Counted from the stretch's first letter, positions 8,373 through 17,508 are shown. The stretch is DNA of 54,139 bases from Meridianimarinicoccus zhengii (GCF_003254465.1 NZ_QDFI01000023.1:1-54139), one strand, 5' to 3'. A program made the numbers and translations. The notes: generated from the letters alone by a model not told the origin.

Positions 8373-9221
8373 TCATGTCTCCAGATCGCGCATCCGGTCC
8401 GCAATCCCGTCGAACAGGTCTGGCGTCGCCTGCTGAAACCCGTCCAGATGCAACGCAGCCAGCGCACGTCGGCCTTCGTCGGTCGTCGGCAGGTCCATGA
8501 GGGCGCGTTGCAGGGCCTGAACGGGATCGGAGCCCAGCATGTCGCGCCGCGCGCAAACCGGCGGGAAGCCCAGCCATTCCGACCGCCCGACGATCCGCGT
8601 CCGCGCGGTCAGGTCCGGCTCGATCGCCGCCAGTGCCTCCCAGACATAGCCATCGACGCTGCCGGACCGGACAAGGCCATCCGCCACCGCGCGCACCACG
8701 TTGCGATGCCCGAAGGTGAAGATCGACCGGCTGAAGAAGGTGTCGGCGCGTTCACCCATGCGCCGCAGGTCCGTGGCGGTGACCAGATAGCCGGAGTTCG
8801 AATCCGGGTCGGAAAATGCGTGTGTGCCCCCGCGCAGGTCTGTGAGGGTGCCCGCAGGATCCGCTGCCGCAGCAATAAGATAGGATTGATAGCTGGGCGC
8901 GCCGCGCCACACGGGCACAGCGACAAGCCCGAGAAGATCGGCGTGCTGCAAATATGGATAGCCACACAGCCAAGCCGCATCCACGCCACGCTCCAGCAGC
9001 AGCCCGGTGATGTCCTGGTATGTGCGGCGCTGCACGAGTTCGATCTCGCGCCCCATCCCGCGCGACAGCGCGCGGCGCAGACCGTCGATCACCGCGGCAT
9101 CGTTGTCGAGAAAGACAGGCGTCAGCCCCAGGCGAAAGACGGGTTGCGCCCAAGCACGCCCTGCGACCAGCGCTGCAAGCCCCGCGCCGACAAGGTCACG
9201 TCGCCCGATGAGACATGCCAT
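8373..9221 (-). CDS. aioX: AioX, periplasmic arsenite-binding protein (PhnD-like fold)
   Basis: AioX belongs to the phosphate/phosphonate-binding protein superfamily and is known to bind arsenite and trigger AioS. The 282-residue product begins with an export signal (MACLIGRRDLVGAGLAALVA, cleavage likely after AWA). The Cys in DAAWLCGYPYLQ (residue 86 here) matches the cysteine required for arsenite sensing in Agrobacterium AioX. The ATG at 9221 has GGGAGGG nine bases upstream; a GTG at 9254 is less likely. It heads the operon aioX-S-R-B-A-moeA. A short perfect inverted repeat lies just upstream at 9257-9276. Confidence 0.9.
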   Translation of the reverse strand: MACLIGRRDLVGAGLAALVAGRAWAQPVFRLGLTPVFLDNDAAVIDGLRRALSRGMGREIELVQRRTYQDITGLLLERGVDAAWLCGYPYLQHADLLGLVAVPVWRGAPSYQSYLIAAAADPAGTLTDLRGGTHAFSDPDSNSGYLVTATDLRRMGERADTFFSRSIFTFGHRNVVRAVADGLVRSGSVDGYVWEALAAIEPDLTARTRIVGRSEWLGFPPVCARRDMLGSDPVQALQRALMDLPTTDEGRRALAALHLDGFQQATPDLFDGIADRMRDLET

Positions 9222-9934
9222 GGCTCTGGTCCCTCCCAAGACCTTGATCGCCACCGCCGGGAATGATGGTTCCCGGTTGCGCGAACCGCGTCGTGCGACC
9301 GGCGCCGCGTCCCGCTCTCCTTCTCTCCTTCAAGCCTAGCCCGCGCGTGCGCTCGACAGAAGGGGCTTGCGTTCCGCCTCCATCAACGGTGCCGACACGC
9401 CGGTTCGTTCTGGGCGGCGGTTGCCCACTGATTGACCGATGACGACCCGAAGGGCAGCACCGCGACGCGCGCGACACCTGCATCGGGGCACGGCTGACAG
9501 GGAACCTGCGTCTGCGCCAGTGTCAGACCAAGGTCGCGCCAAGCGCGTAGGCCGGCGCCTGGAGGCGCACCGCGATCATGTGATGAACCGCAGATGGAGA
9601 GGGCCAATCTGGCTCCTGTCATGAAAACTCCACATTGGCGGGATACCCATACCTGACCCCCATATCTGCCTCCAGAACAGGGAATCACGGGATGATCGAA
9701 ATGGGAATCCAGAATCCGATCAGGGGCGACACGCTCTAGAACGAGGCAGCCCCAGGACGAAACCACGGTCATGCGGTAGCCAACCCGCGTATGAGAGCTT
9801 GCCAACCGTCGTCTCAGTTCCGTCTCCTACCTTGCGCATCTACACTCTGTCGCGCTCGGCCCCGCCGGGATAATTGCTTTGGAACAAGTCCTTGACAGCG
9901 ATCATGAGAGGTCAGTCGGGACGGGCTCTCGCGC
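9222..9934. other. 713-nt non-coding or decayed stretch upstream of aioX
   Basis: No frame here has a good start, ribosome site or recognisable family; the only long frame (minus strand, 9383-9805) is Cys/Ser/Arg-rich and looks like noise. It must hold the aioX promoter at its left end. Base composition is somewhat less GC-rich in the 9570-9890 part than in the flanking genes, which fits an insertion scar or decayed accessory DNA. No terminal repeats or integrase were found. Confidence 0.5.
9257..9276. promoter_or_regulatory. Perfect inverted repeat upstream of aioX
   Basis: CCGGGAA and TTCCCGG are separated by 6 nt and centred about 45 nt upstream of the aioX start. The size suits a dimeric regulator site or a leader hairpin of the aio operon. 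No known operator consensus (for example ArsR) matches it. Confidence 0.35.
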
Positions 9935-10678
9935 TTGCAATCGGCCGCGGAGGCATTCGCCCGCGCCGAGGTCGACCGGATCGCCGGGGCAGTCGTCGAC
10001 GATCTGCGCGCTCGACCGGCCAACGACACCTTCGGCGATGTCGCGACCCGTCACCTGTGGGACGAATACTGCTGGTCGCTGCAGGAGGGACCGTTCGATG
10101 ACGACATGGGCTGGGACGACGTTCGCCTCGGCTCGCTGTCGGGCGCATTCGAAGACGTGGTGCGCGCATCTATCCAGACCGAGGTGGAGAAGCTTCCCAG
10201 GCACGCGCTCGTCTTTCTGAGCGCGCGAGCCTTCGAGGAGGACGACGACAACGACGAGGACGAAAGCCTCGGCGGCATCTGGATAGACGGGATCGTGTCT
10301 CTGGTCCTCGACGAGGTGAACAGCCGCGCATCACGCCGGACCCTCGACCTCATCGGTCCGCACCGCAGCGACGTGATCGGCTACGAAGTTGAAGGCTCGG
10401 GGATGGTCTGGTCCGTCGTGTCGGACAGGGGCGAGGCGCTCGACCTCATCGCCAGCCACTGCGACGCGCTGATCGACCCGGAGGGCGACCTGTCCGATCT
10501 GGCTGACGAGATGGTCGAAGCCTTCATGGCAGCGGCGGCGGAAGACGACGAGGGAGCGGTGGTCTCTGTATTTCTCGAGCACTTCGAAGACGAGGTGCGC
10601 ACGCTGGTCCGAGAGAAGGACGTGGTGCCGTCGCTCGAGGACATGCGGGCCGGACTGCTCGATCGGCTGGACGCTTGA
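9935..10678 (+). CDS. Acidic protein of unknown function, partner of an HNH endonuclease
   Basis: I do not recognise this 247-residue protein. It is strongly acidic, with an Asp/Glu run (EEDDDNDEDE, about residues 102-111) and many Asp/Glu-rich helices, and it has no signal peptide or membrane helix. The only start in frame is a TTG without a clear ribosome site, and a stop lies 30 nt upstream, so the gene may be truncated at its 5' end. It ends 2 nt before the HNH endonuclease start, which implies a two-gene operon. A cytoplasmic immunity, antitoxin or DNA-mimic role is conceivable for an acidic protein beside a nuclease, but that is inference from context only. Confidence 0.6.
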   Translation: MQSAAEAFARAEVDRIAGAVVDDLRARPANDTFGDVATRHLWDEYCWSLQEGPFDDDMGWDDVRLGSLSGAFEDVVRASIQTEVEKLPRHALVFLSARAFEEDDDNDEDESLGGIWIDGIVSLVLDEVNSRASRRTLDLIGPHRSDVIGYEVEGSGMVWSVVSDRGEALDLIASHCDALIDPEGDLSDLADEMVEAFMAAAAEDDEGAVVSVFLEHFEDEVRTLVREKDVVPSLEDMRAGLLDRLDA

Positions 10679-10680
10679 CC

Positions 10681-11443
10681 ATGACTGTTGTCGAGGCGCC
10701 CCAATCTTTCGTGACCCGCCAGGAATGCGACAAGGTCGCCTTCCAGAACGGATTCCGCCGGACTCATGGCGAGACGGATGGCTGGCGGCGGTACAGTTCG
10801 ACAACAGCGCAGGGCTCGATCTGGCGCGCGCGTGACGCTGCCGCTGGCTGGCTGCTCGCCCTCGACCATGGAGGCGTGATCGAAGAGCTCGACGACGACG
10901 CCGATGCGATCGAGGGACCCGGGCTGGCCCGCTACGCCTTCGCGACTCTCGGCGACCTCTACGACCTGATGCCGAGGGTCTATCAGCTGGCGGCCAGTCT
11001 ACCGGATGCTCCGCTCGCGCAATTCCAGGCCAAGGTGAAGGACCTGCCGACGAGCACCGAGGCCGAACGGCTGGTCGTTCAGCGGATCGGCCAGGATGTC
11101 TTTCGGTCCGGACTGCTCGAATACTGGCAGGGCCGCTGCCCCCTGACGCGCATCACGGACGCCCCCCCTTCTTCGCGCGTCGCACATCATTCCCTGGCAG
11201 GACTGCACGAGCGACGTCGAACGCCTTGATGTTCACAATGGATTGCTTCTCTCGGCGCTCTGGGACGCCGCATTCGACCGTGGGCTCGTAAGCTTCGACG
11301 ACATCGGGCAGCCGCTTTTTTCTCCCGCCCTTGGCGAGCACGCCCGCTCGGAGCTTCGCTGGCAGCAGCCGATTTCGTTGACCGACAAGCACCGTGCCCG
11401 CCTCTCCTGGCACCACTCTAACCTATTCCAGCCCGAAACGTAG
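10681..11443 (+). pseudogene. HNH endonuclease gene interrupted by a one-base frameshift in a C7 tract
   Basis: The first frame (ATG 10681 to TGA 11229) encodes about 160 relevant residues, ending in a CPLT segment typical of the region ahead of an HNH core. After GACGCC a run of seven C (11162-11168) throws the frame off. Dropping one C restores an uninterrupted reading to the TAG at 11443 with the HNH motif: RASHIIPW, DVHNGLLLSALWDAAFD and GLVSFDD. This family (ASHI-PW / NGLLL / FD-GLISFDD) contains restriction-like HNH nucleases. The Gly usually found in C-x2-TG is Arg here. It may be a true pseudogene, a sequencing error or slippage-controlled expression. It is followed by a strong terminator. 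Confidence 0.75.
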
Positions 11444-11510
11444 GCGTGCATCATCGCATGGTCTCGTTGAGAGGCGTCCCGCGTGAGCAAGAGTCCCGAC
11501 CGTGCGATTT

Positions 11511-11534
11511 GGGGCGGCCCAGCCGCCCCTTTTT
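11511..11534 (+). terminator. Rho-independent terminator after the HNH gene
   Basis: GGGGCGGC and GCCGCCCC form an 8-bp stem with a 3-nt loop, followed by TTTTT. It sits about 70 nt after the TAG of the HNH frame and closes the two-gene unit. Confidence 0.85.
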
Positions 11535-11557
11535 CGTTTTTCGGCGCATTGGGAAAG

Positions 11558-11609
11558 ACTTTGCCCGTTTTGGCGCGACTATGCCCGTTCTTGGGAACAA
11601 CTATGCCCG
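11558..11609. repeat. Three iteron-like direct repeats ACTWTGCCCG
   Basis: ACTTTGCCCG at 11558, ACTATGCCCG at 11578 and ACTATGCCCG at 11600 recur with 20- and 22-nt spacing, about two helical turns. They occupy the space between the terminator above and the nrdJ stop. Such phasing fits a protein binding one DNA face, or remnants of an insertion boundary. Confidence 0.45.
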
Positions 11610-11630
11610 CCACACCAACATATGCCGTCC

Positions 11631-14600
11631 TCAACTGCACCCGCTCGTGCCGCCGCAGGTGTTGCACTTCATGCAGGTGCCGTTGCGCACCAGCGTGTAG
11701 TTGCCGCACTCGCCGCAGGGGTCGCCCTCAAAGCCTTGGATGCGGGCCTTGGCGCGGGCGTCCATCGCCGGGGTCTCCAGCACCTCGACCGCCGCCGACA
11801 CGCTCAAGTCCCTGTCGAACGCGATCGCACCCCCGGCCCCGCCCTGCAACAGCACCAGGTCTTGCGGCATCCGCTTGCGCAGGTAACCCGAGGAGGAAAT
11901 CTGCTTGAGCACCGCCAGCGATTTGCTGGCCGCGCTTTCGCTGACAGGCACCACATTGGACGACCCCGCCTTTCCTTCCGCCTCGCCGCCGCCGAGATCG
12001 TCGAAGGACGCGCCCTCCGGCTTCACATGCGCCAGATCCGTGCGGTCGAGATAGCTAACCGCGAGTTCCCGGAAGATGTAGTCGAGGATCGAGGTCGCGT
12101 TCTTGATGCTGTCGTTGCCCTGCACCATGCCGGCCGGCTCGAACCGGGTGAAGGTGAAGGCGTCCACGAACTCCTCCAGCGGCACACCATATTGCAGGCC
12201 CACGGACACCGCGATGGCGAAGTTGTTCATCATCGCCCGGAAGCCCGCGCCTTCCTTGTGCATGTCGATGAAGATCTCGCCCAACTGGCCGTCCTTGTAT
12301 TCGCCCGTGCGCAGATAGACCTTGTGCCCGCCCACGATGGCCTTTTGCGTGTAGCCCTTGCGCCGTTCGGGCAGCTTTTCGCGGTGGGAGCGGACGACTT
12401 CCTTGACGATGACCTTCTCGACGATCTTCTCGGCCAGCACCCGCGCCTTTTCGTGCTGCGACCCGGTGGCGAGCACCTCTTCCGCCTCCTCGTCGTCCTC
12501 CACCAGGGCAGAGGCCAGCGGCTGGGACAGCTTGGACCCGTCGCGGTAAAGCGCGTTGGCCTTCACCCCGAGCGACCAGGACAACTCATACGCCTTCTGG
12601 CAGTCCTCGATCGTGGCGTCGTTGGCCATGTTGATCGTCTTGGAGATCGCCCCCGAGATGAAGGACTGCGCCGCCGCCATCATGGTGATGTGGCTTTCCA
12701 CGCCAAGATACCGCTTGCCCTTCTTGCCGCAGGGATTGGCGCAGTCGAAGACATGGTAATGGGCGGGGTCGAGATGCGGCGCCCCTTCCAGTGTCATGGT
12801 CCCGCAGACATGGTCGTTCGCGGCCTCGATCTGCGCCTTGGTGAAGCCGAGCGAGGTGAGCATGTCGAATGTCGGATCGGCCAGTTTCGCCGCGGGAATG
12901 CCCAGCACATCCGTGCAGAATTCCTCCCCCAGCGTCCACTGGTTGAACACGAAGCGGATGTCGAAGGCCGAGGGCAGCGCCGCCTCGATCCGGTCGATCT
13001 CCGCCGCGCCGAAGCCGTGACCCAGCAGTGCGGTGTGATTGATCCCCGGCGCGTTGCCCAGCGTGCCGTGACCCACGGCGTAGCTCACGATCTCCTCGAT
13101 CTGCGCCGAACCATAGCCCAGCTTTTCCAGCGCCGCGGGGACAGACCGGTTGATGATCTTGAAGTATCCGCCGCCCGCGAGCTTCTTGAACTTCACCAGC
13201 GCGAAGTCCGGCTCGATCCCCGTGGTGTCGCAATCCATCACCAGCCCGATGGTGCCGGTGGGTGCGATCACCGTGGCCTGCGCGTTGCGATAGCCGTGCT
13301 TCTGGCCCAGTGCCAGCGCCTCGTCCCAGGCCTGCCGCGCAAGCTCGGACAGGCGCGCGTCGGGGCAGTTGTCGTGATCCAGCGGCACGGGCTTCACCGC
13401 CAGACCTTCATAGCCCGACACCTTGCCGTGCGCCGCGTTGCGGTGGTTGCGGATGACGCGCAGCATGTGTTCCGAATTCGCCGGGTAGCCGGGGAAGGCG
13501 CCCAGTTCGCCCGCCATCTCGGCCGAGGTCGCATAGGACACGCCGGTCATGATCGCGGTCAGCGCACCGCAGAGCGCGCGGCCTTCGTCGCTGTCATAGC
13601 CGTGGCCCATCTGCATCAGCAGGCCACCGATATTGGCATAACCCAGCCCCAGCGTGCGGAAGTCATAGGACCGCTGGGCGATTTCCTTGCTCGGGAACTG
13701 CGCCATCAGCACGCTGATTTCCAGCGTGACGGTCCACAGGCGCGTGGCGTGGATGTAGTCTTCCGCCTGGAACGTGCCGTCCTTCCAGAAGGTCAGCAGG
13801 TTCATGGACGCGAGGTTGCAGGCCGTGTCGTCAAGGAACATGTATTCCGAGCACGGGTTCGAGCCGCGGATCGCCCCGTCCGCCGGGCAGGTGTGCCACG
13901 CGTTCACGGTGTCGTGGAACTGGATGCCCGGATCGGCGCAGGCCCAGGCTGCGTGTCCGATCTGTTCCCACAGGTCGCGCGCCTTGATCGTCTTGGCGAC
14001 CTTGCCGTCGGTGCGGCGGATCAACTCCCAATCCGAGTCGTCGCGCACGGCCTTCAGGAAAGCATCGGTGACGCGGACCGAGTTGTTGGAATTCTGCCCC
14101 GACACGCTGGAATATGCTTCCGAATCCCAGTCGGTGTCATAGGTCGGGAACTCGATGCTGCCGTAGCCCTGCCGCGCATAATCGAGCACGCGCTTGACGT
14201 AGGTTTCGGGGATGGCAGCCTTCTTCGCGGCCTTCACGGCCGTCTTCAGCGCCGCGTTGACCTTCGGGTCCACCGCATCGTCAAGACTGCCATCCCACCC
14301 ACGAATCGCGGCGAAGATATCGTTCAACCGCGCTTCGTGGCTCTTGCTGCCGGCGACCAGCGACGCAACCTTCTGCTCCTCGATCACCTTCCAGTTGATG
14401 AACTGTTCGATGTCGGGATGGTCCGCGTCGCAGATCACCATCTTGGCCGCGCGCCGGGTTGTGCCCCCGGATTTGATCGCGCCGGCCGCTCTGTCCCCGA
14501 TCTTCAGGAAACCCATCAGACCCGAGGACCGCCCACCGCCCGAGAGGGCCTCGCCTTCTCCCCGCAGGGAGGAGAAGTTCGTGCCGGTGCCGGACCCGTA

Positions 14601-15278
14601 CTTGAACAGCCGCGCCTCGCGCACCCACAGGTCCATGATCCCGCCATCGTTCACCAGATCGTCCGCGACGGACTGGATGAAGCAGGCATGGGGCTGGGGG
14701 TGTTCATAGGCGCTGGCCGACTTGGTCAGCTTGCCGGTCTTGTGGTCGACGTAGAAATGGCCCTGGCTCGGCCCGTCGATCCCGTATGCCCAATGCAGCC
14801 CGGTGTTGAACCATTGCGGGCTGTTGGGGGCTGCACGCTGGGTCGCCAGCATGTAGCGCATTTCGTCGAAATAGGCGCGGGCGTCGGCTTCCTTGGTGAA
14901 ATAGCCGCCCTTCCAGCCCCAATAGGCCCAGGCGCCCGCCAGCCGGTCGAAGACCTGCCGCGCTGTCGTCTCGCCGCCGAAACGCTGATCCTCGGGCAAC
15001 TCGGCCAACGCGTCCTCGTCGGGCACGGAGCGCCACAGGAACTCGGGCACGCCCTTTTCGCGCACCTTCTTCAGCCGCGCCGCCACGCCCGCCTTGCGGA
15101 AATACTTCTGCGCCAGCACGTCGGACGCCACCTGCGACCAGCCCGCAGGCACCTCCAGCCCTTCCAGCCGGAACACGACAGTACCGTCGGGATTGCGGAT
15201 CTCCGACGTGGTCGTGGTGAAGGCCAGATCGGCATAGGCGTCCTGCGCGTCACGGGTGAATTTGCGTTCGATTCTCAT
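11631..15278 (-). CDS. nrdJ: Class II (adenosylcobalamin-dependent) ribonucleoside-diphosphate reductase NrdJ
   Basis: NrdJ reduces ribonucleotides to deoxyribonucleotides with a radical generated from vitamin B12, independent of oxygen. The 1215-residue product shows the RNR barrel: [25 protein letters not shown], the active-site finger loop Cys-Glu in [11 protein letters not shown], and [17 protein letters not shown] cysteine-rich tail ([16 protein letters not shown]) carries the reducing cysteines. The ATG at 15278 was chosen because family members begin MRIERKFT and a GAGGGA site precedes it. The frame continues 62 codons upstream through the promoter region and is not used. Two palindromes resembling NrdR boxes lie upstream. 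No NrdA/NrdB genes are in the window. Confidence 0.96.
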   Translation of the reverse strand: MRIERKFTRDAQDAYADLAFTTTTSEIRNPDGTVVFRLEGLEVPAGWSQVASDVLAQKYFRKAGVAARLKKVREKGVPEFLWRSVPDEDALAELPEDQRFGGETTARQVFDRLAGAWAYWGWKGGYFTKEADARAYFDEMRYMLATQRAAPNSPQWFNTGLHWAYGIDGPSQGHFYVDHKTGKLTKSASAYEHPQPHACFIQSVADDLVNDGGIMDLWVREARLFKYGSGTGTNFSSLRGEGEALSGGGRSSGLMGFLKIGDRAAGAIKSGGTTRRAAKMVICDADHPDIEQFINWKVIEEQKVASLVAGSKSHEARLNDIFAAIRGWDGSLDDAVDPKVNAALKTAVKAAKKAAIPETYVKRVLDYARQGYGSIEFPTYDTDWDSEAYSSVSGQNSNNSVRVTDAFLKAVRDDSDWELIRRTDGKVAKTIKARDLWEQIGHAAWACADPGIQFHDTVNAWHTCPADGAIRGSNPCSEYMFLDDTACNLASMNLLTFWKDGTFQAEDYIHATRLWTVTLEISVLMAQFPSKEIAQRSYDFRTLGLGYANIGGLLMQMGHGYDSDEGRALCGALTAIMTGVSYATSAEMAGELGAFPGYPANSEHMLRVIRNHRNAAHGKVSGYEGLAVKPVPLDHDNCPDARLSELARQAWDEALALGQKHGYRNAQATVIAPTGTIGLVMDCDTTGIEPDFALVKFKKLAGGGYFKIINRSVPAALEKLGYGSAQIEEIVSYAVGHGTLGNAPGINHTALLGHGFGAAEIDRIEAALPSAFDIRFVFNQWTLGEEFCTDVLGIPAAKLADPTFDMLTSLGFTKAQIEAANDHVCGTMTLEGAPHLDPAHYHVFDCANPCGKKGKRYLGVESHITMMAAAQSFISGAISKTINMANDATIEDCQKAYELSWSLGVKANALYRDGSKLSQPLASALVEDDEEAEEVLATGSQHEKARVLAEKIVEKVIVKEVVRSHREKLPERRKGYTQKAIVGGHKVYLRTGEYKDGQLGEIFIDMHKEGAGFRAMMNNFAIAVSVGLQYGVPLEEFVDAFTFTRFEPAGMVQGNDSIKNATSILDYIFRELAVSYLDRTDLAHVKPEGASFDDLGGGEAEGKAGSSNVVPVSESAASKSLAVLKQISSSGYLRKRMPQDLVLLQGGAGGAIAFDRDLSVSAAVEVLETPAMDARAKARIQGFEGDPCGECGNYTLVRNGTCMKCNTCGGTSGCS

Positions 15279-15398
15279 GGTCCGATCCCTCGTGCTGTCG
15301 TCCGGCGCGGCGGCAGCCCGGTCCAAGGCAAACCTTTCCCGGCGCCTGCACCGCGATGCAGGCGTGGGTCGGGCGGGCGCCTCTGGATGATGGGGTGT

Positions 15399-15414
15399 CC
15401 ACCAGATGTGGTGG
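15399..15414. promoter_or_regulatory. Candidate NrdR box 1 upstream of nrdJ
   Basis: CCACCAGATGTGGTGG is a 16-bp palindrome matching the NrdR box core (CAC-x-A-x-AT-x-T-x-GTG). It lies about 120 nt upstream of the nrdJ start. NrdR is the universal repressor of ribonucleotide reductase genes and normally binds paired 16-bp boxes. Confidence 0.6.
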
Positions 15415-15473
15415 GCCGTCGCAGTGATGTACGCAAATAAGCCGGATTCGCGGGCCGGGGTCAAACCGACTTT

Positions 15474-15489
15474 TCGCTAAATCTGGTGT
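15474..15489. promoter_or_regulatory. Candidate NrdR box 2 upstream of nrdJ
   Basis: Read on the minus strand, ACACCAGATTTAGCGA keeps the ACAC-x-A-x-AT-x-TAG core of the NrdR box but with a weaker right arm. Its centre is 75 bp from box 1, close to seven helical turns, wider than the usual pair spacing. It is the upstream member of the pair relative to nrdJ. Confidence 0.45.
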
Positions 15490-15580
15490 TTGTTTGCTTG
15501 ACTACCACAAGAGCCGCGTTCCGACTCAAAAGGTTCACAAAGCGTAAATGCGCAGCCGCGACGTTAACGCGCGCCGTGCG

Positions 15581-16924
15581 TCACAGCGCCAACCACAGCA
15601 CCAGTCCGGGAAAAGCCAACAGCAGCCCCACCCGCACAAGGTCCGCGACGATGAACGGCGCGACCCCGCGATAGGTCACACCCAGCGGCACATCGCCCGC
15701 CAAGCGGTTGATGAGAAACAGGTTCAGCCCCACCGGCGGCGTGATCAGCCCGATCTCCACCACGATCAGGGCGAGGATGCCGAACCAGATCGCCGTGGCT
15801 TCCGCCCCCAGCCCGAAATCGAGGCCGGACACGATGGGAAAGAACACCGGGATCGTCAGCAGGATCATGCTCAGGCTGTCCATCACGCACCCCAAGGCGA
15901 GATAGATCAGCAGCATCGCCAGCAGCACCAGCATGGGCGACGCCCCCTGCCCCGCGACCCACGCCGCCAGCGCCTGCGGCGCCTGCGTGAACGCGAGGAA
16001 CGTGTTGAACATCTGCGCGCCCAGCAGGATGGCGAAGATCAGCCCCGTCGCCATCGCGGTCTCCATCACCGCCGCGCGCATGTCGCGCCACGACAGCCCG
16101 CCGGTCAGCGCCGCCGCGAGGGCCGTCGCCACGACGCCCACGGCGGCCCCTTCGGTCGGGGTGAACAACGCCTGCACGCCGGGGCGGACCCAGTTCCAGT
16201 CGCCCACGATCCCGCCCATCACCAGCGCGAAGATCGCCACGACCGGCCAGACATCGCGCAGCGCCGCCAGCCGTTCGGCGCGCGGCAGCCGCGGGCTGCG
16301 CGGGGCCGCCGTCGGGTCGCGCCACACGACGACACGGACCGCCAGCATGTAACCGATCACCGCCAACAGGCCGGGCACCAGAGCGCCCGCGAACATGGCC
16401 ACGATGTTCTGTTCGGTCAGGATGGCATACAGGACCAGCACGATCGATGGCGGGATCAGGATGCCCAGCGTCCCGCCGGCCGCCAGAACCCCCGTCGCAA
16501 GACCGTCGGCATAGCCGCGCGCGCGCAATTCCGGCAGGGCCACCTGCCCCATGGTCGATGCGGTGGCGAGCGACGAGCCGCACACCGCGCCGAAGCCCGC
16601 GCAAGCCCCGACCGACGCCAGCGCCATGCCGCCCGACCGGTGACCGACCAGTGCCGCCGCCCCCCGGAACAGCGCCGCACTCATCCCCGACCGGGCCGCG
16701 ATCTGCCCCATCAGCAGGAACATCGGCACGATGGACAGCGAATAGCTGGCGAATGTGTCGTAGCTGAGCGTCTTGAGCTGGCTCAGCCCCGCGTTGGGCG
16801 ACCCAAGCACCGCCCATGTCCCGAAGAACCCGGTCAGCCCCATGGCCGCGGCGATGGGCAGGCGCAGGAATATGGCCAGCAGCATCACGCCGAAGCCCGC
16901 CAGTGCGAGGGTCAGACCTGTCAT
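15581..16924 (-). CDS. TRAP transporter large permease subunit (DctM family)
   Basis: This 447-residue protein is the large, ion-coupled channel subunit of a tripartite ATP-independent transporter. It is almost entirely hydrophobic, with about 12 helices, and carries DctM features such as GFFGTWA, GSSLATASTMGQVALPEL, GILIPPSIVLVLYAILT and PPVGLNLF near the C-terminus. The start at 16924 (MTGLTLALAG) overlaps the dctQ stop as ATGA; a longer frame starting at 16987 runs inside dctQ. No periplasmic receptor (dctP) gene is next to this pair, so the substrate is unknown and the receptor must lie elsewhere. The gene stops 302 nt before the nrdJ start. Confidence 0.92.
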   Translation of the reverse strand: MTGLTLALAGFGVMLLAIFLRLPIAAAMGLTGFFGTWAVLGSPNAGLSQLKTLSYDTFASYSLSIVPMFLLMGQIAARSGMSAALFRGAAALVGHRSGGMALASVGACAGFGAVCGSSLATASTMGQVALPELRARGYADGLATGVLAAGGTLGILIPPSIVLVLYAILTEQNIVAMFAGALVPGLLAVIGYMLAVRVVVWRDPTAAPRSPRLPRAERLAALRDVWPVVAIFALVMGGIVGDWNWVRPGVQALFTPTEGAAVGVVATALAAALTGGLSWRDMRAAVMETAMATGLIFAILLGAQMFNTFLAFTQAPQALAAWVAGQGASPMLVLLAMLLIYLALGCVMDSLSMILLTIPVFFPIVSGLDFGLGAEATAIWFGILALIVVEIGLITPPVGLNLFLINRLAGDVPLGVTYRGVAPFIVADLVRVGLLLAFPGLVLWLAL

Positions 16925-17508
16925 GTCGGCGCGGGCTCCCGGCCTGCCGCGACCCAGACAGCGCTGCGCCAGACCGTGTAGCCGCACACCACGGCCAGCC
17001 AGACCGCACCGATCAGCGAGAGGCCGAAGGGTATCCAGACCTCGATCTGCAATTCATACGTCGTCTCGGCAAAAAAGGGTGGCGGCCCCAGTCCCAGCGC
17101 TTCCCGCAGGGCCGGGCCGCCATGAGGAAACCGCTCGCCGAACGCGCGGGCCAGTTGCATCGCCACGACCGCCGCGCAGACCGTCAGCGCGACATTGCCC
17201 ACAAGTCCCAGCACCGCATGGACGCGCGGCCCCAGCCGTTCCGACAGGATATCGACCGTCACATGGGCGCGCCGTATCTGCGCCAGCGGCAGCGACCAGA
17301 ACACCGCGAGCGCGCAGCCGATCGTGACCAGTTCGAAATCGCCGCGCACGGGTGCCAGCCCGAACCCGGCCAGCGCCCGGCCCACGACCGACACGACCGT
17401 GACCAGCGCCATCCCGGCCAGCACGATGCCACCCGCGACCGCGAAAGCCTGCGAGACCGCGTCGAAGATCCGCCCCAGTCGGGGCTCCGTGGGTGCCGCC
17501 ATGGCCAT
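16921..17508 (-). CDS. TRAP transporter small permease subunit (DctQ family)
   Basis: The 195-residue product has four predicted membrane helices in DctQ order (about 20-42, 62-80, 95-115 and 160-182), with the family's hydrophilic RRAHVTVDIL segment after helix 2. It associates with the DctM subunit encoded 4 nt into its own stop. Start ATG 17508 has AGGAGG nine bases upstream. The gene is divergent from the YqaA-like gene, with 138 nt between the starts. Confidence 0.9.
   Translation of the reverse strand: MAMAAPTEPRLGRIFDAVSQAFAVAGGIVLAGMALVTVVSVVGRALAGFGLAPVRGDFELVTIGCALAVFWSLPLAQIRRAHVTVDILSERLGPRVHAVLGLVGNVALTVCAAVVAMQLARAFGERFPHGGPALREALGLGPPPFFAETTYELQIEVWIPFGLSLIGAVWLAVVCGYTVWRSAVWVAAGREPAPT

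Noticed and set aside
9383-9805. 140-residue minus-strand frame upstream of aioX
   Set aside because: Cys/Ser/Arg-rich with no domain or ribosome site; it looks like chance reading of decayed DNA.
11502-15440. 1312-residue plus-strand frame antisense to nrdJ
   Set aside because: High His/Arg/Val content typical of antisense GC-rich frames; nrdJ on the other strand is unambiguous.
15279-15580. Possible cobalamin riboswitch upstream of nrdJ
   Set aside because: No B12-box core sequence or multi-stem fold; the palindromes fit NrdR boxes better, and a B12-dependent enzyme would not normally be repressed by B12.
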